DNA of 64,000 bases from positions 30,574 to 94,573 of the forward strand of contig CANQHA010000007.1 of NCBI GenBank assembly GCA_947623585.1, written 5' to 3'. The stretch comes from an uncultured Clostridia bacterium (GTDB taxonomy: Bacteria > Bacillota > Clostridia > Oscillospirales > Ruminococcaceae). Positions 37,501 to 42,489 of this stretch are shown piece after piece (the stretch's first letter is position 1; each line of letters opens with the position of its first letter). Both the position numbers and the translations under genes were made by a program. The notes below the pieces were generated by a model. It had not been told where the DNA came from. It saw only the letters and a list, made by a program, of their open reading frames with translations, and did not search any database.

Positions 37501-38639
37501 GGATAGTTGAAGAACATCGGATAGGGATTGTCGAGAGGCGTGGGAACGTTGTCGGGTCCCAAAACGTTTATTCCGTCGGGATTGTAGTTTTTATCCTGAA
37601 GGCTGTTATATGTGCTGAAACTCAGATTGTTTTTAGTGGGCTCGTGAACGGAATGATAAAGCGAGGCGTTTGTCGTTAAGCCGATCATTCCTCTCGCATT
37701 GGCATAAAGCGAAGTGGTCCAAGGCTGAAAACCGTTGAGACCGAGACGCCAGACATAGCCGTCGCGGGTGACGGCGTAAAAATACCCATAGACGCTGTTC
37801 TTGGTCTGCAAAGAAAAGGCAGTCGCCCAGACGCGGCCGGACTGGGCGTAATATTTTACACCATCGCCCTCGCCGTCCACTTTTGCGACAGTAATATCCC
37901 AAGCGTCAATATAGTTTTTCCTATTAGATGTAGTTTGACTGCTGCTGGAAAAGTCGGTAACACTATATGCTAACTGATAATGACTATCAACCTCGACTCC
38001 TCCCGGAGAATTGAAAATTACAGTATACTCGCCGTTTGTCGGAACTTCAAACTCCCAAGGCACATAGCCGTCGGTGACAGAATCTTTCGGATAAATAAGA
38101 CCGTTATATTCAATATCGCTCTCCTCTTTCTTAGAAGTCAACGGTTTACCGGTTGCATAGTCCATTCTGGGAAGAAAAACGCCGTTCGGGCCCGCCGCTT
38201 CTTTGTCGTGGGTCGGAATGAAACCGGTGTTAGTAGAATCCGAGGTTGTATTTTCAGTCGTATCAAATTCAATAGTATGTTCCTGTCCGCCCGGTTCAAT
38301 AATCGTTACGGCAAGAGCTCCGCTTTGAGGCAGCGCGCTTGAGCCGAGGAAAACAACTTCGCCCTCGTAAGCATAGAATTTAAATTTCTGCGGAGCCTTT
38401 ACGCCGCCGGTCTCACCATTATCCTCACGGAAAACCATGCGGCAGGAGTTCGTAAAATTATTCTCATTGCCATTGACCTCTATGTAGTTTTGCTTCGCGG
38501 TTTCATAAATATCCCTCGTTCCCTCGGCGGAGAGGCTCAAAGATGAGGCGAACAGGGCGCCGGCGACGAGGCTGGCGGTCAGGGCGGCGCGGATAAGGCG
38601 CGCTGCGAAAGAAGTTTTTTGGACGGTTTGGTTATTCAA
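25587..38639 (-). CDS. Giant modular surface protein (4350 residues) with NPETG sorting-like signal
   Basis: A single uninterrupted frame of 13 kb. It has a signal peptide (SFAARLIRAALTASLVAGALFASSLSLSA), then an N-terminal head of about 850 residues with an acidic GEGDADEGDAEGD stretch. SdrD/Cna-B-like modules follow (IAGAKVYAEYYS...DGIYSIPV; DVGEGLAEAKVSIGL). A long array of pilin-type isopeptide modules comes next, of the FctA/Spy0128 type (KTVTGGSG...GKFTYTLKE...VTYD.S.Y.V..), alternating with DUF5979-like modules (.L..GQSV.I.GLPAGA.YTVTE). Two DUF11-like repeats (VGEEIEYRIHWVNPLSEDNVQIVITDVL; EGDVITYTLTVSAEGV) precede about ten more DUF5979-like copies. A Pro/Ser wall-spanning linker (PIAPPGPPSQPSTPAEPSVP) leads to the tail NPETGLLPASAAAVFFAAAAALSHRRK. 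The start is TTG at 38639 with AGGGGGAG 7 bases upstream. It is an adhesin or stalk, probably wall-attached; the ligand is unknown. Confidence 0.92.
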   Translation of the reverse strand: MNNQTVQKTSFAARLIRAALTASLVAGALFASSLSLSAEGTRDIYETAKQNYIEVNGNENNFTNSCRMVFREDNGETGGVKAPQKFKFYAYEGEVVFLGSSALPQSGALAVTIIEPGGQEHTIEFDTTENTTSDSTNTGFIPTHDKEAAGPNGVFLPRMDYATGKPLTSKKEESDIEYNGLIYPKDSVTDGYVPWEFEVPTNGEYTVIFNSPGGVEVDSHYQLAYSVTDFSSSSQTTSNRKNYIDAWDITVAKVDGEGDGVKYYAQSGRVWATAFSLQTKNSVYGYFYAVTRDGYVWRLGLNGFQPWTTSLYANARGMIGLTTNASLYHSVHEPTKNNLSFSTYNSLQDKNYNPDGINVLGPDNVPTPLDNPYPMFFNYPDSNAVNTTAQSQGVAEAIRFDGKTGTTGDVGEGDADEGDAEGDNHEGSVGAGGYFQVKTSGATSYRVIIDMTNLYAKNYHQAGSGHNGDADNVHDEEICLSVDDDLNFVVYIDEEARKNNPTVYSDGTGWYGIYAADLTNRHPNTTDKMKTASGWDFSSIIAIKILTSDELNATGLKDKVPDGKGNDIGDYQCLGKIMLGNAVDNVDEDDDRIYWNGRDQYGRILPVGQYFGNTGLGKVYAEAKNGEIHFPISDAENISNGLSIWLENPPAGLEYDLGQRSSLYYNNVDKSILRDYVVSDMLYKNGKGTGLNAWYWNLPSNVDCTEVNTDDTTASGMGSAHASADYLDWKWNKKSSASETYTVYSSWEEVPGGASNYVIYENHSIDGVPSYKGDTVNAKTLNKNAGKFSSNCGSDHGVVDFWTHVVNTEPEDIAELDQPVVLTHVADQVIISGFVYLECEDEKQAGVTSQDYDTATNDRAIAGAKVYAEYYSLNNKEGIKTEYETHTNTDGIYSIPVDETKLSSDKKVYITITYNDPEVADGVITHYVTTVDKSASDTTLNPEVSGGVEIDGKTYRSRQDHGSKINECKITISLVPQGVDHNNQPITQKVFYATDVGYFSIPYSGVGTIGDNDPLMIQKIWDPADKKTSNLSATFTILGFVADYHADASTRDGSKPEATARTLKYTAEAGSGGNIIIKKNGVVLEKYSVTNTTGYVFKRSNVSVNEAESGVTKITDLPMYYYPNETNDNVRKQIYYIVVEEPIGGNAAEPTSVVYTADHEDASKQYYHWAFTNPIKAAGFIETVFLDKPNGGDSGNGKYDVGEGLAEAKVSIGLSDSATTKSFDYNPSEAEKTWLEENDDPDKNMFASRTPFKTESGEEGKRDYTTITIDHTYKFLLDYENRDNPFVTEDGVIQFDTLPQGTYIVTIEYPTNEAYNNVFIRGNEEGVYSGTEVISATHEDNSNKVIQTIGIAPLSVGEYVQTKVGVGSFDETKYISDILKAQSISIQKTVTGGSGAIPFEDDFEFALEFKAEDLDVETTGSGNLTTPYREPFEENKKFSKVDSTPKAKVEKFNTPVNVSDLGTISFHAAGKFTYTLKENIPAADAQIPGVTYDKSEYEIVFKAVNDTDTHTSTITVDSIKKVKDKNGGTVDESIYPSSSSSGTTIITFTNDYPTGSVDIKNATTGIGVPEGKVFEYTVAIKKDGKDLAGSFAVTGDAVDETDKAITAISNDGKLRLKKGGSITISNLPEGADVTVTQTTDGMYTTTVEAAETTANSGTQTVEKDKANKITFTNTRREGSLEIKKEVVGDDFNNFDFSFTVKISGVKETVGPEVAAASLLSEPEFGISRLLGYRQVSRISAPSPIADTPDLKSTVKVEISGAEPSSKNETLEFIDGAASLNLTLKKDQTATISGLPAGASYTVTEGSGTYSQFYNTTYAESDKGNIPNGGDPASVTVTNTYKTGTLKVSKTVEHFAEGVDLPEFAKNEEFTFTLVVKPVDGDGWNPDTLSVTAGADSGAAVPSITELKKESDNTWKFSLKHGQSVEILGLPAGATYTVTESKPSKTQFAIKPPTSETRSGTINENTTAAEPAVEEEFVNIYTPVPVSTTISLTKTVSGEKPVNYTDYLFTFSIESADDPATDGVTLPSDKTVTISGTELKNSSYSVEKPFDEIKFDRPGEYKFTVKETTSSANPLFDYDDSEYTVTVKVDDNGEGALVVSSTTYKIGETGKDGITFNNAYNPTPATAELNLTKRLIDNAGISMALKADEFSFNAVLTSNPEGGASLDSGTAQNDTDGKVKFNLKFTKAGTYTVTVTEDEKLITDSRIKADSKTLTVTYTVADDETGALKVTNTSYSDGTKTDNTALTFTNVFTPDEVTVSDAAGAADTRVHIIKKLINTMVSGEDILADEVGEKSHVENNEVFQKAFTFKIAGTGDASGYEITKDTVNNDWGNVYFDGITFSKQGTYVFKVTEEVASSPLDRLDRVGYDVNETTITVTYNVTLDESTRRLVINTPEYSKVDENTGSAYIEAGTNNVIVNTYTPEPCVLTVIKNIETSPAGITPDDDKQFIFKITLEDTATENTLAGTKEFPATYPTVSSEIMAIAAPEIGKITFENGVAYVLLKNNQSISIEKLLSTYKFTVEEITAPTPDDLAKAKLSSYSFDGYTFSSFSGVRDNDDKTNPEELTGTDTSITGQFDGTHQYATVTAVNTYTLTSATATLPALIKTYDGPEPLTDGLFSFTAEISGDVTDGAEFASGGTDKTVANVGGSISFGGITFTKPGTYTVTVNEVIPSPERVGVTYDEDPVTLTYTVTDNKNGTLSVSGPVYGAKTGFTNKYSPAPANTVITVTENLNGALNASETFTVNAALDSSTSSSGAAEASKTVSFTLGKEAYTASEDLSFEFTETGTYVYKVTQAAGTSQGMSYSGESYTVTFTVTDDGFDGQLDCAVSIIRDSDGATADLSFTNTYTTYQYAIENLVVGASVGDSHEFPFTVSFEAEAGKTLIGEYAYAITDIGADVSASCSHTFEENGIPLKGAQDLVISGIPAGAVLKISVPARSGSYDLTMPETSESYYSSSTTLVDNEGNAKFVWTKNPDRYIFKEETYPRDGSSVLVGEEIEYRIHWVNPLSEDNVQIVITDVLDEGLELIDGGDEYNDLTRAVTWAFTANSGEEGYVTLRAKVTAKAAIKGQISNSATMTYNGIEVEAPSNEVINPLNSITVTKTQSVNGISGASAAVREGDVITYTLTVSAEGVEGGSAENVIIADYLPAGLILDQSSLAGGEYDLATGAIVWKIGEISDGSEKSVSYTASVPYVSAYTLWSETAYARAGDPEGHELSLPKISADGWIHSEPVSAYPVGDLSVTKTVQPAPGSDMPASRTEFLFEVRLSDSLGAPLDGAYEFDLSSGASGAAINGYAELRLAGGDIATFKDLPAGTRYSVKEISEASGYTPENGGISEGSVGNSKAPATAEIINTYSFTELSFGTVSVTNIVSGAPESTIFHYRIILGDTSINGVYGGIQFVGGTASFELSSGQSVTFADLPSDISYDVIELEANSLGFETHSSNQSGIVPENESVTAIFYNEKVSGGLLITNTVVGYQSDSARFGYTLYLTDETGAPLTDEFAYFGTQSGTIIGGTALLSLGDGDRIEISGLPKGAAYTLSPLGDSSGFSTEIIGASGVVAANEVSAIEIVSSRKTGGLTVMSRVVGGSGAETYSFVVQLSDPAFSGVCGGLIFTNGVAEVTLTGNQSVTAAGIPSGLSYTVIETNANVGCTTVSVGESGVIPEGSGASAVFTNTVLTPCSLIVSKTVVGHDFSALPFRFSIEISDGFSGQIFDGFGAPVGVISEGVGEFTLSDGQHVLIPSLPVGAAYTVTEIDARGMIPDAAAKTGVITEAGAAEAFVNTVPSGGITVRNTVSGTASDRSRPFGFRLELIGLPLEGIYGDLNFTSGISDFTLSHGQSVNISGIPAGTMFTVTELDAGADGYSTVPAEGFISGVVIEGTSFEAAFVNHKDAPPEVHSGGSLAIINNVVGTETSELFDFTIKLTDAFGNPVSGLYPAVLPQGEIMTLADQTVEFDALGEAHISLRHGERAIISAIPAGCVYSVFETENIYFKVTSINETGTISESVRSTAVFSNKWHVGSLRLTNLVEFETGGNVSYDAQEFEYTITLDQPIDHSLRFNSAAPESGKLMEFVGGVATVTLKNNETAIAVDLPAGVGYTVSAKPVNWYYQRSAVGSSGHIIDGTTSEAEFVYYIKTGSLSISKVVYDYRWLEYEDHTLFPFTVKFTDVNGNPLVGEFGYVGEGGGTVSNGDVINVSGGGKITILGLPEGVTYEITENLTGTRYRILPEYTSGTSGVIQADTESTALVTNLNRSTGPDLPIAPPGPPSQPSTPAEPSVPSIPSLPTVPSETLPSGDSSSDVETIPDDGVEIERPIEGAEVSEDPANPETGLLPASAAAVFFAAAAALSHRRK

Positions 38640-38820
38640 AAAAATCTCCCCCTTAAAAAATGCTCTGAGACCCCGCGCGCCTACGGGTTTTTGATGGCGG
38701 CTCGGCGCGGCGGAATAATAAAATATCTTTTATGCAAAAAATCCACCCCCCCCCGCAAAATTTTTGCGGAAGAGAGTGCATTTCGATTTATTCTGTGTTC
38801 GGAACTTTTTACACGGTAAC

Positions 38821-38848
38821 ATTATATCATGCTCAAGGAAAATTTCAA
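38821..38848 (-). promoter_or_regulatory. Candidate SigA promoter of the giant surface protein gene
   Basis: TTGAAA (38848-38843) and TATAAT (38826-38821) on the minus strand with a 16-base spacer. This leaves a 5' leader of about 175 bases, rich in A/T and C runs, before the TTG start. Confidence 0.6.
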
Positions 38849-38932
38849 GTCTTTTGCGCGCAATTTGCAATTTTTTCATCTTTTTTTCACATTTGCTCGC
38901 CGCCTCAGGAAAATTCTTCCTCGCTGTGTTCC

Positions 38933-38975
38933 AAAAAAAGACCGGCTCCATATTTTATAATAGGAGTCGGTCTTT
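38933..38975 (-). terminator. Intrinsic terminator of the YegP gene
   Basis: Stem AAAGACCG(A/G)CTCC with its complement around an AT-rich loop, followed by TTTTTTT on the minus strand. Confidence 0.82.
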
Positions 38976-39010
38976 TGTTCGGTTTTATGCGCCGGTCGGG
39001 CGCGGGCAAA

Positions 39011-39376
39011 TTATTCCTCGACGACGGGGGCTTCGGGAGCGTTCTTCTTTATGCTCTCGATTCCGTTGAGGCAGCTCGCCTTGGATTTGTAGCCTTCGCC
39101 GGTTGCGATGATCTCGCCGTTTCTGGCCTTGAGACGGAAACGGAACTCGCCCGCCTTGTCGGTATAGACCTCGTATTTCGGGTGCTTGAGGGTCTCGAAA
39201 TTCTCGACGGTCTGATCCTCGACCTCGCTTCCGCAGCACTTGCGGACGCTCTCAATGCCGTTTTTGCAGGCTGAATCGGAAGTGTAGACCTCGCTCGTGG
39301 CGATGACCTCTCCGTTTCCGGCTTTCAGATCGAATTTGAATCCGGTAGCAGTCTGACGCATAACAAATTTTCCCAT
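39011..39376 (-). CDS. YegP family protein (DUF1508), two repeats
   Basis: A 121-residue protein made of two DUF1508 units: GFKFDLKAGNGEVIATSEVYTSDSACKNGIESVRK and EFRFRLKARNGEIIATGEGYKSKASCLNGIESIKK. The family is small, soluble and widespread. Its biochemical role is not established, although it is often linked to stress conditions. The gene has AAGGAGG 8 bases before the ATG, a candidate promoter at 39418-39445 and its own terminator. Confidence 0.93.
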   Translation of the reverse strand: MGKFVMRQTATGFKFDLKAGNGEVIATSEVYTSDSACKNGIESVRKCCGSEVEDQTVENFETLKHPKYEVYTDKAGEFRFRLKARNGEIIATGEGYKSKASCLNGIESIKKNAPEAPVVEE

Positions 39377-39417
39377 TTTAATGTCCTCCTTAAATAAAGA
39401 AATTGCTTACCGATTGA

Positions 39418-39445
39418 TTATAACACATCTTTCGGCAAATTACAA
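39418..39445 (-). promoter_or_regulatory. Candidate promoter of the YegP gene
   Basis: TTGTAA (39445-39440) and TATAAT (39423-39418) on the minus strand with a 16-base spacer. Confidence 0.55.
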
Positions 39446-39589
39446 GATATTTTTTCACAACTGCGGATATTTTTTTATTTTTTTGAGAAGCGCCGCCCAA
39501 AATGACCGCATTTTTGCACGGCTCCCCTGCTCTTTTAGGCATGATGACTATTTGACGTAAAATTTTTTGTGCATAATGCGGCCAAAGTA

Positions 39590-39618
39590 TTGAATTTCGG
39601 CGCGGCGGGGTGTATAAT
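39590..39618 (+). promoter_or_regulatory. SigA-type promoter of the antiporter gene
   Basis: TTGAAT at 39590 and TATAAT at 39613 with a 17-base spacer. Confidence 0.75.
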
Positions 39619-39660
39619 CGTTTCTGACAAAACGCCTTTTCGGCGGAAAAGAGGTTTTTT

Positions 39661-40983
39661 ATGCTGATTCTCATTCAGATATCAATATGCCTGATCGGCG
39701 GTTTGATGATGTCGCGCTTGGCAAAGCTGCTGAATCTTCCCGCCGTTACTGCATATCTCGTCGCGGGGCTGCTTCTCGGACCGTTTTGCATAGGAGCGCT
39801 CGGACTTTCAAACATCGGCGTCGGCTTCGGCTCGCTTGATGACGTCGCTTCTTTGGACCTTATAAGTCAGGCAGCGCTCGGATTCATTGCTTTCACCATC
39901 GGAAACGAATTCCGCCTTGAACAGCTCAAACAAATGGGCAAAAAAGCTATCGTCATCGGGATCCTTCAGGCGGTGATAACTACCGTTTTTGTGGACTGTA
40001 TGCTTTTGGCGCTTCACTTCATCTCGCCCGACGTTATCTCGGTATCCTCGGCGATAACCCTCGGCGCTATTGCCGCCGCCACCGCGCCTGCGGCCACCCT
40101 TATGGTCGTCAGGCAGTATAAAGCCGACGGCCCGATGACAAAGCTGCTGCTTCTCGTCGTCGCCATAGACGACGCGGTCGGACTTGTTCTTTTCTCGGCC
40201 TCGTTCGGAATAGCAAAGGTCATCGAAAGCGGCGAGATAAGCCTTGTCACCATAATCCTCGAGCCTATAATCGAAATCGTTCTTTCGATACTTCTCGGCG
40301 GAGCGGTAGGGCTTTTGCTGTTTGGCGTGGAAAAATTCTTCCACTCACGAAGCAAACGCCTTTCTATCTCGATAGCTTTCGTTTTTCTCACCATCGGGCT
40401 TTCGATGCTTGAATTCAACATCGGCGGAATACACTTCGGTTTCAGCCTGCTGCTCGTTTGCATGATGTGCGGAACGCTTTTCTGCAACGTCTGCGACTTC
40501 TCGGAGGAGCTTATGGGCAGGATCGACGGCTGGACCGCCCCGCTGTTCGTGCTATTCTTCGTGCTGTCGGGCGCCGAGCTCGACCTTAAAATCCTCTCAA
40601 ACCCGCTCGTGCTGCTCGTCGGCGCGGTTTATATCGTCGCGAGATCGCTCGGAAAATATTACGGCGCGTACATAAGCTGCTCGATGACAAAATGCTCAAG
40701 CAGCATTAAAAAACACCTCGGTATCACGCTGCTGCCGCAGGCCGGCGTGGCCCTCGGAATGGCGCTGACGGCGCAGCAGCTCTCGGACGGACATACCGTC
40801 AGAAACGTCGTGCTGTTCTCGGTGCTCGTTTATGAGCTCGTCGGACCCGCTCTGACAAAACGCGCGCTCATCGCCGCCGGAGAGATCTCTCCCGAGGGCA
40901 AGACGAGCGCCCGCACGCCGAATAAACAGGTGAAAAAGATATTCCATATAGGGGAGCAGAAAAGCGGAGGGGAAAATAAGTAA
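39661..40983 (+). CDS. Cation:proton antiporter, Kef/CPA2 type
   Basis: A 440-residue integral membrane protein of the monovalent cation:proton antiporter-2 superfamily. Recognisable features are the opening repeat RLAKLLNLPAVTAYLVAGLLLGPF, the discontinuous helix AAIAAATAPAATLMVVRQYKADGPMTK, and the ion-binding aspartates in LLLVVAIDDAVGLVLFSASF. The second-half GGIHFGFSLLLVCMMCGTLF and FVLSGAELDLKIL complete the fold. There is no C-terminal TrkA-N or TrkA-C domain, only a short basic tail. It exchanges Na+ or K+ for protons. The ribosome site AGAGG lies 6 bases before the ATG. Confidence 0.9.
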   Translation: MLILIQISICLIGGLMMSRLAKLLNLPAVTAYLVAGLLLGPFCIGALGLSNIGVGFGSLDDVASLDLISQAALGFIAFTIGNEFRLEQLKQMGKKAIVIGILQAVITTVFVDCMLLALHFISPDVISVSSAITLGAIAAATAPAATLMVVRQYKADGPMTKLLLLVVAIDDAVGLVLFSASFGIAKVIESGEISLVTIILEPIIEIVLSILLGGAVGLLLFGVEKFFHSRSKRLSISIAFVFLTIGLSMLEFNIGGIHFGFSLLLVCMMCGTLFCNVCDFSEELMGRIDGWTAPLFVLFFVLSGAELDLKILSNPLVLLVGAVYIVARSLGKYYGAYISCSMTKCSSSIKKHLGITLLPQAGVALGMALTAQQLSDGHTVRNVVLFSVLVYELVGPALTKRALIAAGEISPEGKTSARTPNKQVKKIFHIGEQKSGGENK

Positions 40984-41069
40984 TGACAGCCGAGGAAACG
41001 GCCGCCTTGAAATCGAAATGCGCTTTTTGACTATTCATGCTCGATTTTCGACCGTTCGTGTAAAAAGAA

Positions 41070-41098
41070 TTGACATAGAAGCCGCAAAGCGCTATAAT
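41070..41098 (+). promoter_or_regulatory. Perfect consensus SigA promoter
   Basis: TTGACA at 41070 and TATAAT at 41093, 17-base spacer, in front of the small SPQTG secreted protein. Confidence 0.9.
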
Positions 41099-41129
41099 GC
41101 TGATAAGATTTATTAAAGGAGTGTGTTTT

Positions 41130-41732
41130 ATGAAAAGAATCTTTGTTTTAGCGTTGACGCTCGCACTGGCGCTTTCTCTCGGCGTTCGGGCTTATGCCGT
41201 TTCGGATGCGGCGCGTGAAAAGGAAAGCGCGGCTTTTGACATCTACATGGCTATGCTGACCGAATGGTGCTCGGATAAAAGCAACGTGAGCGACCTTAAC
41301 GCGGTTTTCCCCGATTACTACGGAGGCTCGTATATTAACGACGAACACGATTTTGTCATTCAGATCGTCGGCTCAATCGACGAAGCCGCCGCAGACCTCG
41401 CCCGCTTCATAGATACCGACAAGGTGATTTTTGAAGAGGTCAAATATTCGTGGAACGAGCTTAACGCGGAGGCGGACAGGATATCCGACGAAATGCAGAC
41501 CCCGGGCACAAAAGCCGCGGAAACGGTCTCGCTGGTCGGAATCGACGGGAAAAACAACTCGCTGCTGATTTACACCTCGAGCGACCTTGACGGCGTGACG
41601 GACTTTGAGAATGTTAAGGTGGTAAATACCGCCTCCGAAGCGGAAAAATCCCCTCAGACCGGTCTCTGCCTTTCGGTCATCTGTCCGTTAGCGGCTGCAA
41701 TCGCCGTATTTTTGGCGAAAAGTAAAAAATAA
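41130..41732 (+). CDS. Small secreted protein with C-terminal SPQTG sorting-like tail
   Basis: A 200-residue protein of unknown function. It has a signal peptide (MKRIFVLALTLALALSLGVRAYA), a mature alpha/beta domain (FDIYMAMLTEWCSDKSNVSDLNAVFPDYYGGSYINDEHDFVIQIV...), and the tail SPQTGLCLSVICPLAAAIAVFLAKSKK. The mature domain resembles those of Clostridia proteins that carry similar xPxTG tails, but I cannot name a family. The ATG has AAAGGAG 8 bases upstream. The longer upstream start is preceded by the promoter's own -10 and is wrong. It has the same plan as the protein at 12154. Confidence 0.87.
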   Translation: MKRIFVLALTLALALSLGVRAYAVSDAAREKESAAFDIYMAMLTEWCSDKSNVSDLNAVFPDYYGGSYINDEHDFVIQIVGSIDEAAADLARFIDTDKVIFEEVKYSWNELNAEADRISDEMQTPGTKAAETVSLVGIDGKNNSLLIYTSSDLDGVTDFENVKVVNTASEAEKSPQTGLCLSVICPLAAAIAVFLAKSKK

Positions 41733-41762
41733 TAGCGCGATTTATTAAGCTGAACAAGAAAA

Positions 41763-41789
41763 AAACCGGCGGGGCGACCTGCCGGTTTT
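41763..41789 (+). terminator. Intrinsic terminator
   Basis: Stem AACCGGC..GG / CC.GCCGGTT followed by a short T run, after the SPQTG protein gene. Confidence 0.78.
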
Positions 41790-41920
41790 GTGTGGGGTTG
41801 GATCGGTCGTCTTGAGGGAAAATAGGCTTATTATTGCTCTGACGTTTTTCCGCGCCGCACGCGGAGCCCGGCGGGTTGCGGCTTATGCTTGCGTTTGGAA
41901 GAAGCCGGAGCAACTGATTT

Positions 41921-42138
41921 AAAGGTATTCAATCATTCCCTCTGTCGGGAATGATTGAATGCTATTTTGAGACACCCCACCCCCTCTGTGCGTTTGTATA
42001 AAAGGTAACAAAGCGAACGCCCCCGCCCCTCGAGGGGCGGGGGCTCTCAAACTTTCCTTTCGTAGGTAGTAAGGCGGGGGTGGGGTGATAAACGATAGCA
42101 TCCATATTTTCCGGCAGAGGAAAATATGGATACCTTTT
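41921..42138 (+). repeat. Inverted-repeat element A, copy 7 (complete)
   Basis: Left hairpin AATCATTCCC / GGGAATGATT, central CCCCTCGAGGGG stem, GGGGGTGGGGTGATAAACG arm and right hairpin CCATATTTTCC / GGAAAATATGG, between two plus-strand genes. Confidence 0.88.
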
Positions 42139-42202
42139 ACCCGCTCGCCGCGCACAAAGCCCACCGGCTTGCCCTCTTCCATCTTTCTGCGTTAGCCCGC
42201 AC

Positions 42203-42305
42203 TCGGTGCAGGGCGAAGCCTCCGGCGCGAAGCGCCGGCGCCCGACCCCTGCGGGGGCGGGCGGCGTCCCTGCGGGACGCGGGCTTCGCCCCCCGCAGAC
42301 CTGCG
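42203..42305 (+). repeat. String of GC-rich palindromes, second site
   Basis: Nested blocks: GGGCGAAGCC opens and GGCTTCGCCC closes the string. Inside are CGGCGC-GAA-GCGCCG, CCCCTGCGGGGG and GCGTCCCTGCGGGACGC. The layout resembles 24410-24520. No gene is evident. Confidence 0.62.
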
Positions 42306-42411
42306 CGGCGAGCGCATACTCCCCTGCACTTTTGTGCGAAGGCACGAAATCTCGAAGGATATGCGATTTAATTTTGTCATTCAGTTTTCATCAAATACTC
42401 ACAATGATATA

Positions 42412-42440
42412 TTGAAATCGGCGGGGGTATATGATATAAT
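42412..42440 (+). promoter_or_regulatory. SigA-type promoter of the ABC efflux gene
   Basis: TTGAAA at 42412 and TATAAT at 42435 with a 17-base spacer. Confidence 0.78.
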
Positions 42441-42489
42441 ACCTAAGAAAGCATATGCAAATTTATCTATTTTGACTAAGGGTGATAAA

